Counted from the stretch's first letter, positions 34,659 through 45,016 are shown. The stretch: 51,002 nt of DNA from Shinella sp. UYSO24 (GCA_902167985.1 CABHNZ010000026.1:1-51002), one strand, 5' to 3'. Numbers and translations are program-made. The notes: generated from the sequence alone by a model not told the origin.

Positions 34659-35661
34659 TCAGTTTCCAGCCTTCGAGGCCGCTGCCTCGACGAACTTGTT
34701 GGTGTAGGTGGAGTTGAGATCGATCGTCGCCTTGGCAACGGCCTCGTTGAAGCTCTTCAAAACAGCCAGCGGCGTTTCAAGATCGGCGGGCTCGAACTTG
34801 CCGTCTTCGGAAAAGATGGCCTTGGCCGCCTCAACGGCCTTGATATAGGTCTGCTTGTCACCGGAGACGTAATCATCAGGGAGCTTTTCCACAATCTCTT
34901 CGGCGGAGTGCTCTTTCATCCAGTGCAGTGCCCGGACCGTCGCATTGGTGACCTTCTGAATCGCTTGGGGATTGGCATTGATGTAATCCTGCGTCGCGTA
35001 AAGGACGGAGGTCGGATAGATCCCGCCGTAGACATCCTTGGCACCCAGATCGCTACGGGCATCGATGAGGATCTTGCCCAGTCCCCGCTCCACGACGATG
35101 GTCGCGGCAGGGTCGTAGTTGACGAGCAGATCGATCTTGCCCTGCTGCAGGGCAGCTACGGCCGCAGCACCCGAACCGACACCGATGATGGAGATGTCGT
35201 TGTCGCTGAGATTGTGCTGCTTCATATAGTAGCGAATGAAGAAATCGGAGGAAGAGCCGGGCGACGTGATGCCGACTTTTTTTGCCCTTGATCGTTCCGG
35301 GTTTGGCCGGGTCGAAATCGGTGTCGTTCTTACCGGCGAGAACAAGGCCCGAATTGCGGGCGAGCTGGACGAAGCCGACCACGTGCTTGTTCTGCGACTG
35401 CATCTGGATCGTGTGATCGTAGAAACCGACGGCGACGTCGGTGGAGCCGGCAACGAGTGCCTGAAGCACTTTCGAGCCGCCCTGGGCGAAGTTCTCGGTC
35501 GTTACATCAAGCCCTTCATCCTTGTAGTATCCGAGGCTGGCAGCGACGGGGAAAGGCAGGTTATTGAGGTTGTAGGAACCTACGCTCATTCTGACGGATT
35601 CGGCGTTGGCAGATGCTGCCAGCGCACAGAGCGCTGCTGTTGCAAGCAAAAATTTACGCAT
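34659..35661 (-). pseudogene. NitT/TauT-type substrate-binding protein, frameshifted
   Basis: About 333 residues. It starts with a Sec signal peptide, MRKFLLATAALCALAASANA, then VRMSVGSYNLNNLPFPVAAS, LGYYKDEGLDVTTENFAQGG and GSTDVAVGFYDHTIQMQSQN, the SsuA/ThiY-like binding fold. The frame is lost in a seven-A run near 35280 (IKGKK/VGITSPGSSSDFF); here one base is extra, unlike most breaks in the window. The ligand is unknown; sulfonates, pyrimidine precursors or aromatic acids are possible. Confidence 0.85.
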
Positions 35662-35706
35662 GAGGGTCTCCTCCCTGTTTCATGTTTTGCGTCAATATGG
35701 CCGTAT

Positions 35707-36789
35707 CTAAGCTGCGGCTTCAATTTGAGCGATGGGCTTGGCGAAGGCAAAGCCTTCGAAAAGTCTCCGGGCTGTCCTCACAAGCCCGGCGGTGACCGCA
35801 CCGTTTCGCATTTCAAGCTGCACGTCGAGGCATCCCGCAGGATGTTCGATGCGGATCTGGGTCGGTACGGAAAGACGTCCCGCCAGGTCATAGACGATGG
35901 AGCCTTCGGTAACAGCCGCAGTTGCGATGCCGACAGCGCCAGTCGTAGCCAGGGCGGGATGACAATCGTTGGGCATGAAATACCGCACCGAAAGAGTACC
36001 GCCTTTGCGCGCAGGTGCGACGAGCACCGGCTTTGGAATAACCATGTCGGTCACGTCGCCCATACCCATCAGCTTGCCAGCTTCAGCGCGGATGCGCCCC
36101 ATGCGCTCGATAAGGCTGCGGTTGGCCGTGAGCGCCTGCGGCTCCTCATAACCCATCACGCCAAGATCGGCGGCGCGCATCAGCACCATCGGAATGGCGC
36201 AATCGATGGCCGTTACCGCCACGCCGTCTATCATGTCGACGGCTTTACCGGTGGGCAGCAGCTTGCCGGTTTTTGCACCGGCGGCATCCATGAAGGTCAG
36301 GGCAATGGGCGCTGCAAGGCCCGGCACGCCATCGATTGAAGCGTCACCGAGATAGATCACCTCACGGCCACGTGTCGGCACCTTCGCCTCGATCAGCTTG
36401 CCGGTGTTGACGTTATGAATGCGCACCAGCGTGTCGTTACCCTGAGCCTCAACGAGCCCTGCCTCGATCGCAAAGGGACCGACGGCGGCCAGCATGTTCC
36501 CGCAATTGGGCGAATAATCAACATATTGCCGGTCGGTACGAACCTGGGCGAAAAGATAGTCAATATCAGCGCCCTTGACGGACGAAGCACCGATGATCGC
36601 CACTTTGGACGTTACGGGATTGCCGCCGCCAATGCCGTCGATCTGCAGGGGATGCCCCGATCCCATGATGGACAAGAGAGCAGCATCCCGTTCAGCGTGA
36701 TCACGGGGAAGATCGGAGGCCAGAAAGAACGGCCCACGAGATGTTCCGCCGCGCATCAGCACACAGGGTATCTTGAGTAGATCATTCAT
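35707..36789 (-). CDS. PrpF-family isomerase, 4-oxalomesaconate tautomerase-like
   Basis: An intact 360-residue protein of the PrpF fold (two diaminopimelate-epimerase-like halves). Motifs are CVLMRGGTSRGPFFLASDLP at the front, GIGGGNPVTSKVAII, the Cys in YSPNCGNMLAAVGPFA and DCHPALATTGAVGIATAAV. It is closer in feel to GalD-type 4-oxalomesaconate tautomerases of gallate breakdown than to methylaconitate isomerase PrpF, but the two are hard to tell apart by eye. It isomerises an unsaturated tricarboxylate. It lies 46 bases upstream of the importer genes and diverges from a LysR gene. Confidence 0.8.
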   Translation of the reverse strand: MNDLLKIPCVLMRGGTSRGPFFLASDLPRDHAERDAALLSIMGSGHPLQIDGIGGGNPVTSKVAIIGASSVKGADIDYLFAQVRTDRQYVDYSPNCGNMLAAVGPFAIEAGLVEAQGNDTLVRIHNVNTGKLIEAKVPTRGREVIYLGDASIDGVPGLAAPIALTFMDAAGAKTGKLLPTGKAVDMIDGVAVTAIDCAIPMVLMRAADLGVMGYEEPQALTANRSLIERMGRIRAEAGKLMGMGDVTDMVIPKPVLVAPARKGGTLSVRYFMPNDCHPALATTGAVGIATAAVTEGSIVYDLAGRLSVPTQIRIEHPAGCLDVQLEMRNGAVTAGLVRTARRLFEGFAFAKPIAQIEAAA

Positions 36790-36896
36790 GTGGGTAACCT
36801 CAATCTTGCATAAGGCGGATCAATGCGCCGTGTTGTTGCAATATGAGGAAAGAAGTATAATCTGTTAAATGCAATGTTCGGAGGTATTATTGCGAA

Positions 36897-37835
36897 ATGA
36901 GCATTAATTGCGAAATTCTTGACCTGAGGGCTTTTCAAGCCGTGGTTGAGTTGGAAAGCTTCCACAGAGCTGCGGACGCATTGCACATTTCGCAACCGGC
37001 GCTCACCCGCCGCATCCAGAAACTGGAGCAGGCCATCGGAGCCCCGCTTCTGGAACGGACAACACGCCACGTCGCTCCCACCGCCATGGGCCAGGAGGTC
37101 ATGCCGCTCGTTCGGCGTATGTTGGAGGAATTTGACGGGTCACTTTTTGCGATGAAGGACGGCGCGCAACGGCGGGGGCTTATCACCATGGCCTGCGTGC
37201 CGACTGCCGCTTTCTACTTTCTTCCCACCGTCATCAGGACCTTTAGCCATCAATATCCCCACATCAGACTGCGAATCAGGGATCTTACGGCCAATGAGGG
37301 TTTGCAGGCGGTTGCGAGGGGCGAGGTCGAGTTCGGCATCAACCTGATGGGCAATTCCGATCCCGAGCTTTCATTCGAGCCGCTCATTGACGACCCGTTC
37401 GTGCTGGCAATGCGAAAGGATCATCCCCTGGCAGCTTACGAAACAATCGAGTGGAACCATTTGGCGGCCTACCCGCTGGTGGTCGTGGACCGGTCGAGCG
37501 GTAACAGGACGCTTCTCGACGGAGCACTCGCAAGGCACAATCTGAAATTGAACTGGTTTTATGAAGTCACGCACCTCAACACGTCGCTTGGCCTCGTCGA
37601 AGCCGGGCTTGGGATCTCTGTTCTGCCGCGACTGGCCACGCCGCAGGATGACCATCCTTTCCTGGTCACGCGACCGATCGTCAGTCCTGTGGTATCCCGC
37701 ACGATCGGTATCGTACAAAGGCGAAGCAGCGTCCTGTCTCCTGCTGCCGAAAAGTTCGTGGACATGCTGTTGAAGACATGGAAAGCCCCTAGGATGGACA
37801 ACGCAGGGGTAGAGGACGTGGAAAATCACCGGTAG
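36897..37835 (+). CDS. LysR-family regulator
   Basis: An intact 312-residue regulator with the helix-turn-helix AFQAVVELESFHRAADALHI then SQPALTRRIQKLE, and an effector domain with GLITMACVPTAAFYFLPTVI, DLTANEGLQAVARGEVEFGI and the VEAGLGISVLPRLA region. GGAGG precedes ATG 36897. It diverges from the isomerase-importer operon, which it probably activates. A GCAT...ATGC dyad (near 36817-36836) is a possible binding site. The 3' end runs up against a truncated tctC gene. Confidence 0.92.
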   Translation: MSINCEILDLRAFQAVVELESFHRAADALHISQPALTRRIQKLEQAIGAPLLERTTRHVAPTAMGQEVMPLVRRMLEEFDGSLFAMKDGAQRRGLITMACVPTAAFYFLPTVIRTFSHQYPHIRLRIRDLTANEGLQAVARGEVEFGINLMGNSDPELSFEPLIDDPFVLAMRKDHPLAAYETIEWNHLAAYPLVVVDRSSGNRTLLDGALARHNLKLNWFYEVTHLNTSLGLVEAGLGISVLPRLATPQDDHPFLVTRPIVSPVVSRTIGIVQRRSSVLSPAAEKFVDMLLKTWKAPRMDNAGVEDVENHR

Positions 37836-37839
37836 GCGG

Positions 37840-38500
37840 GATGGATGCCTGAACAGCCAAACTTCCCAGGCGCTCAGTTCCTCAGGTGTGGCGCCGACGA
37901 TGGTGGCGCGAAACTCCCTCATCCGCTCGGCGACCGTCGGAACATCGGGGAAGGATGCGGCCCTCTCTTTCGCCGTCACCTCAAGAGCGCGCAGCGTGCC
38001 GACCTTGATGTGACCAGACGAGGACGGCAGGTTGTCGAACATGATCGGCACCTGATTGGCGATGGCGTCGTTCAGGGCCGGTCCCGATCCCTTACAAGGA
38101 ATATGGACCATCTCGACGCCCGCCATGTTTTGAAGAGCTCTCCCGAGAGATGAAGCGTAGCTGTACTGGTCCGGGGCGCCCTTCAGGAGCGCCAGCAGTT
38201 CCTCGAAATTCTTTGCCGGCAGCGCAGGGTTGACGACCAGCGCGTTCGGTACGAAGACGAACAGCGAGACCGGAGCGAAATCCTTTTCCGCGTCATAGGG
38301 GGTCGACTTGAGGATGAGCGGGTTGAGCGTGTGGGTGGCGACCGTTCCCATCAGGATCTTGTAGCCACCGGCATCGGCACGCGCGACGTTATCGGCGCCG
38401 AGGTTGCCGCCAGCGCCCGCGATGTTCTGGACGATCACCTGTTGGCCGAGATCCTCGGACATCTTCTGCGCGATGATGCGTGCCAAACGGTGGAAGACGG
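37840..38500 (-). pseudogene. TctC/Bug-family binding protein, truncated at both ends
   Basis: The readable middle has ARIIAQKMSEDLGQQVIVQN, GAGGNLGADNVARADAGGYK, THTLNPLI and PIMFDNLPSSSGHIKVGTLR, then PDVPTVAERM. These are typical of Bug-family tricarboxylate or aromatic-acid binding proteins. The signal peptide and first ~45 residues are absent, and the last ~80 residues are replaced by unrelated sequence running into the LysR gene. It is a dead internal fragment. Confidence 0.75.
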
Positions 38501-38513
38501 GCTTGGTATCGGC

Positions 38514-38684
38514 ATTGGTCTACTTTTGATGCTGGAGATCGATGCTGCCAACGGCACACTCATGACACCGCTGCCGAACATCCGGGTTCCGCGAACCGGC
38601 TATGTCGCGGTCACGCCAAAGCAAGCCAGCGCCGGAAACTTTGCGAGCGGCTTTGTCGACTTGCTGGTCGCAGAGGCGCGCTAG
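38514..38684 (+). pseudogene. Possible LysR C-terminal fragment
   Basis: About 56 codons reading LLLMLEIDAANGTLMTPLPN then VPRTGYVAVTPKQASAGNFA and SGFVDLLVAEAR to a stop. This resembles the last part of a LysR effector domain. No N-terminal part is present; the fragment joins the broken tctC piece directly. Confidence 0.4.
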
Positions 38685-38725
38685 CACGAAACCGGAACGA
38701 TCAAAAAATTCAAGTCGGAATGTCC

Positions 38726-39593
38726 CTATCGCGTTGAGCTCCACGTCAGGAAGTTCTCTGGTTTGACGCCACCCGTCCGCACCTTCTCGATTAGCGGTTT
38801 GAGGGTGCGCTTGACGAACTCTTCCATTGTCGTGGGCAGCACCGGACGATCATCGCGAAACTTGACCCGCCCATCGTTCAGAGCCGCCGCGGTGTTCTTG
38901 TCATAGACCCACCGATCAAGCGTACCCAACCTCTCCCGGAATACCGTTTCGATCTCGTGACTGGTCGGATCGACGAAGCGATAATCCACCTCTCGGCCGA
39001 GGGCCCGACCGATGATCGCGGCGATTTCCGTCATCGTGTGATCGATGCCCAATTGCTTCACCGACAGGTGCTAATCAGTCGGCTTGTCAAACTCCTCCGC
39101 CGCGAAATCCGCGAGATCTTGAATGGAAACCTAAGGCGCTTTGACATCGGTGCCAAGCGTAAAGCCGATCCTGTCGTGCTGTGCGATCGCGTCCGCCCAC
39201 CTGGTCAGGTCCTCCATGAACCAGCCACCCTGCAGGTGCATAAGATTGATGTTGGGTAACCGCTTGAGGATCTGGTCCAGGATATGGAAGCCCTGGAAAT
39301 GGCCGGTGTTGCCGCTGAGTTCGGATCCCATTGCGGTCAGGCTGACGGCAAGTTTCACCGGGGAATCCCGAAGTGCGTCGAAAAACCTGAGCGCTACCAT
39401 GGGATAGTGCCCATGAAAGTCCTGCGCCGCCCAGAGGGTTTTGACCATCAGGAAGGCAACGTCAGCGTCTTCAAAGAACCTGTCAAGCTGACCATCCCCC
39501 GTGTCGAAGCTGCCAAGGAACGGTTCTGCGCCCCTCTCGACAAGTGCGTCGAGGAGAGGCCCTGCCAGTCGCATCAACCACGGCAATACGCAT
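38726..39593 (-). pseudogene. NmrA-family NAD(P)-binding protein, broken
   Basis: Starts MRIAVVDATGR at ATG 39593 with AAGGAGG upstream; the frame slips near 39565 before PLLDALVERGAEPFLG. The body has FFEDADVAFLMVKTL, FFDALRDSPVKLAVSLTAMG, NTGHFQGFHILDQILKRLPN and WFMEDLTRWADAIAQHDRIG. Two in-frame TAG codons follow, one after TDVKAP (where a Trp is expected) and one after EEFDKPTD. Then HLSVKQLGIDHTMTEIAAII continues to 38726. It is an NmrA-like sensor or reductase divergent from an AraC gene, with more damage than a single indel. Confidence 0.8.
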
Positions 39594-39660
39594 GTCTCGC
39601 CTCCTTGAGATATCTGACCGAGATCGTAGAGGATTGCGCCTCTGGTCATAATTGGAGACA

Positions 39661-40662
39661 ATGCTATATGATCTCGAAATCGGGCCAAACTTCCCAAATG
39701 CGACCTCCTTACAGCACCGCCTGCGATCTCAGCCTTTCGCATGGCCGGCGATGGCGATGAGAGTCGACTTTGCCGACTACGAGGCTGAGGGGGGGGCAGC
39801 ACCAGCACCTGCAGGGTCAACTGATCTTGGCGCTCCATGGCGCGGTGACCTGCACTGCGGAAAGTGGGATCTGGATCGTTCCGCCGGACTCCGGTCTTTG
39901 GGTCCCCGGCGCGTTCCGCACAGCAATCAGGTCACGTCCAATGCGCGCCTGTCATACCTGTTCGTTGAACCCGGCGCGGTCGCGCTTCCGAACGAATGCT
40001 GCACGCTTTCGGTATCGCCGATGCTTCGGGAGATAATCCATAGGTTGGCGGACGTAACAGAACGAGATGCTCGCGACGCTCATGTCGAGCGCCTCATGTG
40101 GGTCATGCTCAATGAGCTCGCGCTGATGCCGAGGGAGAGACTGGAGCTGCCTGTATCCGACCATCCGAAGATCGCCATGATAGCTGCGGCACTTCTGGCA
40201 GACCCGAGCGACCGACGTACTCTCGGCCAGGGGGCTGAGCATGTTGCAGTCAGTGAGCGAACGTTGAAGAGGCTTATGATCCAGCAGACGGGACTGAGCT
40301 TCGGCCGTTGGCGCGGTCAGTTGCATCTGGTCATCGCGCTTCGGGCGCTGGCCGGCGGAGCGTCAGTCCAGCAGGTGGCAGGTGACTTGGGTTACGAATC
40401 CACGACGGCCTTCGTCGTCATGTTCAGGAAGGCGCTTGGGACCACGCCATCGCGCTACTTTGTCAATCGGCATTTGAGCGCCGTTTACGCGACGAACGTT
40501 AACCATTCTATCCCTGAGTTGCTTGCCGAAAGGGAGCGCGGTCAGCCGCACACACCCGATTTCGACCGTCGGCCTTCGCCAAATACAATGCTCGATCCGC
40601 CTCGCGACAAATCTCGGAGAGCTTGGACCCGTTACGCGATGCTCTTGCGATACCTATACTGA
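39661..40662 (+). pseudogene. AraC-family regulator with cupin domain, two compensating frameshifts
   Basis: Starts MLYDLEIGPNFPNATSLQHR and runs to YEAEGG. A run of eight or nine G near 39790 shifts the frame into QHQHLQGQLILALHGAVTCT, and a second break near 39915 returns it for PHSNQVTSNARLSYLFVEPG. The C-terminal double helix-turn-helix is intact (VSERTLKRLMIQQTGLSFGR, QQVAGDLGYESTTAFVVMFR, GTTPSRYF). About 60 further codons after SRYF overlap the opposite-strand diguanylate cyclase gene and are probably not native. Confidence 0.78.
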
Positions 40663-41668
40663 TAGTCACTGTAACCTCGGCAGCGGGCCCGGGAAAACGA
40701 AGATCTGCCACGGTTCTACGGATTCGCTCAGCGTGCAGTACGGCGTCACCTTCGCTTGCTGGAAGGAAAACGACGAACTCTTCGCCACCGTGGCGCGCGA
40801 GCAATGCTGATGCCGGTAAGATCGACTGTACCGCTTGTGCCATTACCAAGAGAACTTGGTCGCCTAAGGCATGACCGAACCGATCGTTCAGCTGTTTAAA
40901 ATGATCCAGGTCCAGAAAAAGAATCGAGTCGCCCGGCTGTGGTTCGTGCGGTGCGTACGCACTAAATGAACGACGATTGTAGAGTCCTGTCAGCGGGTCG
41001 CGGTCAGCCAGATTTTTGATCTTGATGTGCTGGCGTTCGCTGATGAAAATCACGATGGCAATCGCAAGGACAAACTTTGAAAGGATCATCAGGGAAAAGC
41101 CCTCGACCGCGTCAATGACTGGAAAGGCATGAAATGAAAACTCTATCCCCATAATAAACGATAGCAGGCTGGTCGCCGCAAGGATGCCGGCAACCAGTTT
41201 ACGGATCGGTAGTGGTTCCCGAGAAGCATCACGGCATACAATCCCTGCCGCCACAGCCGTCGTTAGACAACCGAGCAGTGTAAAAGTTGTCGCGCGGTAG
41301 GTGTTGTTGAGATGAAAATCCGTGACCACACCCGCCATCACAGTCCCGACCGCTGGCAAGAACACAAGCGACGTATTAAATTCGCGTTCCGGGTTGCTGA
41401 TCAGAGCAAAAGCCAGACCCAACAGACAATATCCCAATACCGCGAGCGCGATGTTGATGAGGCTGAGAAATCCGTAAAAGACGGGATAAAGTTCTGCATA
41501 TCCTGCGAGTGTCGCGCCCGCTGCTAGAACTAGGAAGCTTGCCGCGAGGAGACCGGCACCGCGGCTTTCTGTGGAGGTCAGCCGCAAATATCCTAAGGTC
41601 ATAGCACCTGCTATGTAGGATGTTTTCTGCAAAAACAGGACAGTCGGGAGGTCGAGTTCGGTAATCAT
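40508..41668 (-). CDS. Membrane diguanylate cyclase (GGDEF)
   Basis: An intact 386-residue protein. The first ~215 residues contain six or seven hydrophobic segments (LLAASFLVLAAGATLAGYAE, INIALAVLGYCLLGLAFALI). The GGDEF domain follows: DRDPLTGLYNRRSF, FLDLDHFKQLNDRFGHALGD, and the active-site motif GGEEF in ARHGGEEFVVFLP, an accepted active form. It should make cyclic-di-GMP. The I-site RxxD upstream of GGEEF is not present, so product inhibition may be absent. Its 3' end overlaps the AraC frame by 155 bases. Confidence 0.9.
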   Translation of the reverse strand: MITELDLPTVLFLQKTSYIAGAMTLGYLRLTSTESRGAGLLAASFLVLAAGATLAGYAELYPVFYGFLSLINIALAVLGYCLLGLAFALISNPEREFNTSLVFLPAVGTVMAGVVTDFHLNNTYRATTFTLLGCLTTAVAAGIVCRDASREPLPIRKLVAGILAATSLLSFIMGIEFSFHAFPVIDAVEGFSLMILSKFVLAIAIVIFISERQHIKIKNLADRDPLTGLYNRRSFSAYAPHEPQPGDSILFLDLDHFKQLNDRFGHALGDQVLLVMAQAVQSILPASALLARHGGEEFVVFLPASEGDAVLHAERIRRTVADLRFPGPAAEVTVTISIGIARASRNGSKLSEICREADRALYLAKADGRNRVCAADRAPFRQATQG

Positions 41669-41837
41669 TTAGCACCAAGGGCTTCGGTCGTTCCCTACAT
41701 ATCCTTTAAGTGCTAAATCTTTTGCAAACTGTGCATGAGTTTTAGAATGCTTTTCTACCATCATCGACCGCGACGAAGTTTCGAAAGTTGTCGCTTCAAT
41801 AGCCGGCCAAAGAGCGGGTGCCGGAATAAGCAGCCCG

Positions 41838-44068
41838 TCAGGCAGCCTGACGACGCTGTCTTGCGCCGATATTTGAGGGACTGATGCGGAAGCCGGCCAT
41901 GATCTCGCGAAGGTGGATCGCCTCCTCGGCAAGAAGCGAGGCTGCTGCGTTGCTTTCCTCCACCATTGCCGCATTCTGCTGGGTCGCCTGGTCCATTTGC
42001 GTGACCGCGGTATTGACCTGCGAAATGCCTGCCGCCTGTTCGCTGGCCGAAACCGCGATCTGTTCCATATGCTTGTTGATGGTCACGATATCGCGCTCGA
42101 TGGCCTTCAACGTATCGCCGGTCACCGTCACCAATGTCACGCCACCGCTGACCTCCTCGTTGGAGCGATGAATCAGCCCGCGGATTTCCTTAGAGGCGCT
42201 GGCGGAACGTTGGGCGAGTTCACGTACTTCCTGGGCGACGACGGCGAACCCCTTGCCAGCCTCACCGGCACGGGCGGCTTCCACGCCGGCATTGAGCGCC
42301 AGAAGGTTCGTCTGGAAGGCGATCTCGTCGATCACACTAATGATATTGCTGACCTTTGCGGAAGCCTCCTCGATGCGCCGCATGGCCGCGACGGCATCGG
42401 CGACGACCGTAGCCGACTTCGTCGCATTGGCGACGGCGGTCGATGCGACGTTACGCGCCTCGCCGGACAGACGTGCGGCGCTGTCGACATTGCCGGTGAT
42501 TTCCTGAAGCGCGGCGGCGGTCTCCTCAAGAGCTGCGGCCTGCTGTTCGGTTCGACGCGACAGATTATCGGTAGATTGACTGATTTCCTCGACACCGCCC
42601 GTAAGGGTGCCAGCCGTTTCCAACACGGCAGAGATAGCGCCTTCCAGCCCGGCGACCGCATGGTTGAAGTTGCCACGGATGCTTTCGAATTCGTTGTCGA
42701 CATTTTGCGCGATGCGGGTCGAGAGGTCGCCGTCGGCCAGTTGCGCGAGGCCACCTGCCAGCATGCCGAGGAAGGCGCGCTGACGCTCACCGGCGGCCTC
42801 AAAGGCTGCTTCGGTCGCCTTCAGCTTGCGATCGAGTTCCGCCTGGAAGTGGCGTGCCTCTTCCTCGAGTTGCATGCGCATGATCGCGTTTTCCTTGAAC
42901 ACCAGCACCGCGGAAGCCATCTGGCCAAGTTCGTCACGCTTGCCAACGGAGGGAACTGTAACAGCGGTGTCGTTGTCGGCCAGCCTGCGCACAACCTGCG
43001 TCATCGCAGCCAGCGGGTCGAACAGTCGGCGCTTCATGCCGACGTAGCCGAAGATCCACAGGCCAATCACGGCAAGACTAACGGCACCGGATATTATCTC
43101 GGTCCGTATCGCTTTCGCTTGTGCCTCGACGGCTAAGGCGTTTGCAGCATCCATGGACACAATGGCGGAGTTTGTGATGGTATTGATCGCCTCGATCAGT
43201 TTCGGCAGCCAGGTGGAAAATGGCATCTGCGGAAATTTTCCTGCCTGTACGTCGGCCACGATGCTCTTCCTCAGAGCACCGAAATCGCCTTCGAAATAGT
43301 CAGTCCCGGCATGTTCGACGGCCTGCCGCACTTCGATAGGAATTTGCGGCTGAGCCGCCATCGACTGAAGCAACTCCCAGTAGGACTGGGTGCGGCCTTC
43401 GATGATGTCCAGGCGCTTGATCAGGTCAGGCGTGAGTGCCGGACCGCCCGTATAGGGAATATGCGCCACTTCCCAAACCGAACCGCCAACATTGCGGACC
43501 TGCCAGGCAACGTTCTTGATCGCCCCAAGCTGGCCGAGTACCGGCTGGCTGGCGGCCATTTCCGCTTCCAGCTCGCTGGCCAGTTCCAGTGTTGCAGCCA
43601 TCAGCGCGTTGCCGGCGCGGCCGATCTCGATGCCAGCCGTGCTTTCGCCAGGCTTTACGCTTGCCAGCGCGCTGTCTATTGCCTTGCGCGCGGCAAGGAA
43701 GGAGGTCATGGAAGTCTTTAGTGTGTCGAAGGCACTAAGGATTGCAGTATCCGACGCATCGCTGATCAGCTTAGCAGCGTCCGTGTAGCCGCGATCGACG
43801 GTGTCACGGTTCTGCGTCATGCTTGTGCGTGCCTTCTCAAGGTCGCGCCCGACATTCGCAGGAGGTTGGGGCTATCTGCCTTCTCGGACAACAGGCCCAT
43901 TTGGAGAACCAGAAGATTTCGATCGACGGCCGCGTAAAGTCGCGCGGTTCCCGCCTGAGATGCCGCCTTGCTGGCGGACCAAAACGCGTTGAGCGCGAAA
44001 ACGACTGCAACAAGACCGATGGAAAAAATCAAAAGGCTCAGCGCCGATTTAATGGAAAGGGCCCGCAT
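41838..44068 (-). pseudogene. Methyl-accepting chemotaxis protein, frameshifted
   Basis: About 743 residues when repaired. It has an N-terminal membrane helix (SALSLLIFSIGLVAVVFALN), a long helical sensor region, a second membrane helix (IISGAVSLAVIGLWIFGYVG) and a HAMP domain (RRLFDPLAAMTQVVRRLADN). The signalling domain has the hairpin tip IDEIAFQTNLLALNAGVEAA and EAGKGFAVVAQEVRELA. The frame breaks near 43857, early in the sensor region, by one missing base; the rest is open. It transmits a periplasmic signal to CheA. Confidence 0.9.
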
Positions 44069-44431
44069 GACGTTCGATGCCTCAAAAAACCGCTTTGAAT
44101 ATAAAAACTAAATCAAAAGCGATAAAAAATTGATAATTCGGATGTCAAAGGCAATCGGTCGATTTGACCTCAGAAATTTTCTACACTTCCTGCGCTTGGA
44201 TCTCCGTGACTGTTCTATAGTCTCTGGGGGTAAAGGTCTTTACCATCGGGATGTTGCTTACGCCGGGCATGTTCTGCATGGTTCATTTTGTTTAATCGTG
44301 TTCCACATCTCACAATCAAACAAAGTCACGTAGAGGGTAAGTAAGCAGAAGATCACCACATCGGTTTCCGTTCACGGAGCCTGTAGAGCTAGCTCCCCGG
44401 TTGTTGTCGCGAAGGCACCAAAGCATTACGC
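44069..44431. other. Non-coding gap upstream of the chemotaxis gene
   Basis: About 360 bases, relatively AT-rich, with no convincing gene. It should hold the chemotaxis gene promoter on the minus strand. I see no clear repeat or hairpin. Confidence 0.4.
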
Positions 44432-44707
44432 TCAATAATTATAGCGGCGATCAAGTTCCCTCAACGCCGCCTGCACTTCTTCGATCGAAACCGGACTGGG
44501 CGTTCCCGGCAGGTGCCGCAGGGACGGTTGCGAATCCACCGCGTAAAGGTCGGATGCCCAGGCCGCGAGGATTGCCCGGCGATCATCGACCGAAAGGGAC
44601 GGCCCGCCGACGACGTCGCTCGGCCGGCAAAGCCGAAGACCGGGGACCAAGACCACCGGCCCCATGACCGCGGCCTGCTGGGCAGCCCGTTTTAGTTCGC
44701 TGTGCAT
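44432..44707 (-). CDS. Small hypothetical protein (91 aa)
   Basis: Starts MHSELKRAAQQAAVMGPVVL with GGAGG before ATG 44707 and ends AALRELDRRYNY. It is a soluble, helix-rich protein with no recognised motif, although PSLSVDDRRAILAAWASDLY and SIEEVQAALRELDRRY are reminiscent of small rhizobial proteins near heat-shock genes. It is transcribed leftward after the DUF982 gene, probably in one operon. Function unknown. Confidence 0.6.
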   Translation of the reverse strand: MHSELKRAAQQAAVMGPVVLVPGLRLCRPSDVVGGPSLSVDDRRAILAAWASDLYAVDSQPSLRHLPGTPSPVSIEEVQAALRELDRRYNY

Positions 44708-44717
44708 TGGGGCCTCC

Positions 44718-45016
44718 TCACCGGACGTGCGGATCACGATCGCGCCGCAGGCGAGAGGCGGCAATGGCGCTCGTCTCCGGCGCCAGCAAATCGTGCTTCT
44801 CGGCAAATGCCGCGAACAACCCACGGGCCGTCTCGGCTTCAATCTCGCCGCGCAGTGCCGCGCCGCAGGCTTTCAACGCGACGGCGTGGGCGTTGTCTCG
44901 CAATCTGATAGGCCATTCGCAAAGATGGCGATACGCATCCGTTACGCTTCGTACCTCGCCGGAAAGCCTAGGCCGACCAGGATAGTGACAGGCTCTTTGA
45001 ACATGTCGGGTTTCAT
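44718..45016 (-). pseudogene. DUF982 protein, frameshifted
   Basis: MKPDMFKEPVTILVGLGFP from ATG 45016 (GGAG upstream) breaks near 44958. The second frame continues GEVRSVTDAYRHLCEWPIRL and ACGAALRGEIEAETARGLFA to LLAPETSAIAASRLRRDRDP. The WP box and the conserved length of about 98 residues fit DUF982, a small family found mainly in rhizobia. Its function is unknown. It sits between Hsp20 and another small gene. Confidence 0.7.

Noticed and set aside
37371..37840. Extension of the tctC fragment across the LysR gene
   Set aside because: The open frame continues antisense to an intact LysR effector domain and loses all Bug-family similarity, so it is readthrough, not coding.
41913..43136. Long frame (407 codons) antisense to the chemotaxis gene
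   Set aside because: It is a shadow of a GC-rich coding region; the opposite strand has clear HAMP and signalling motifs.
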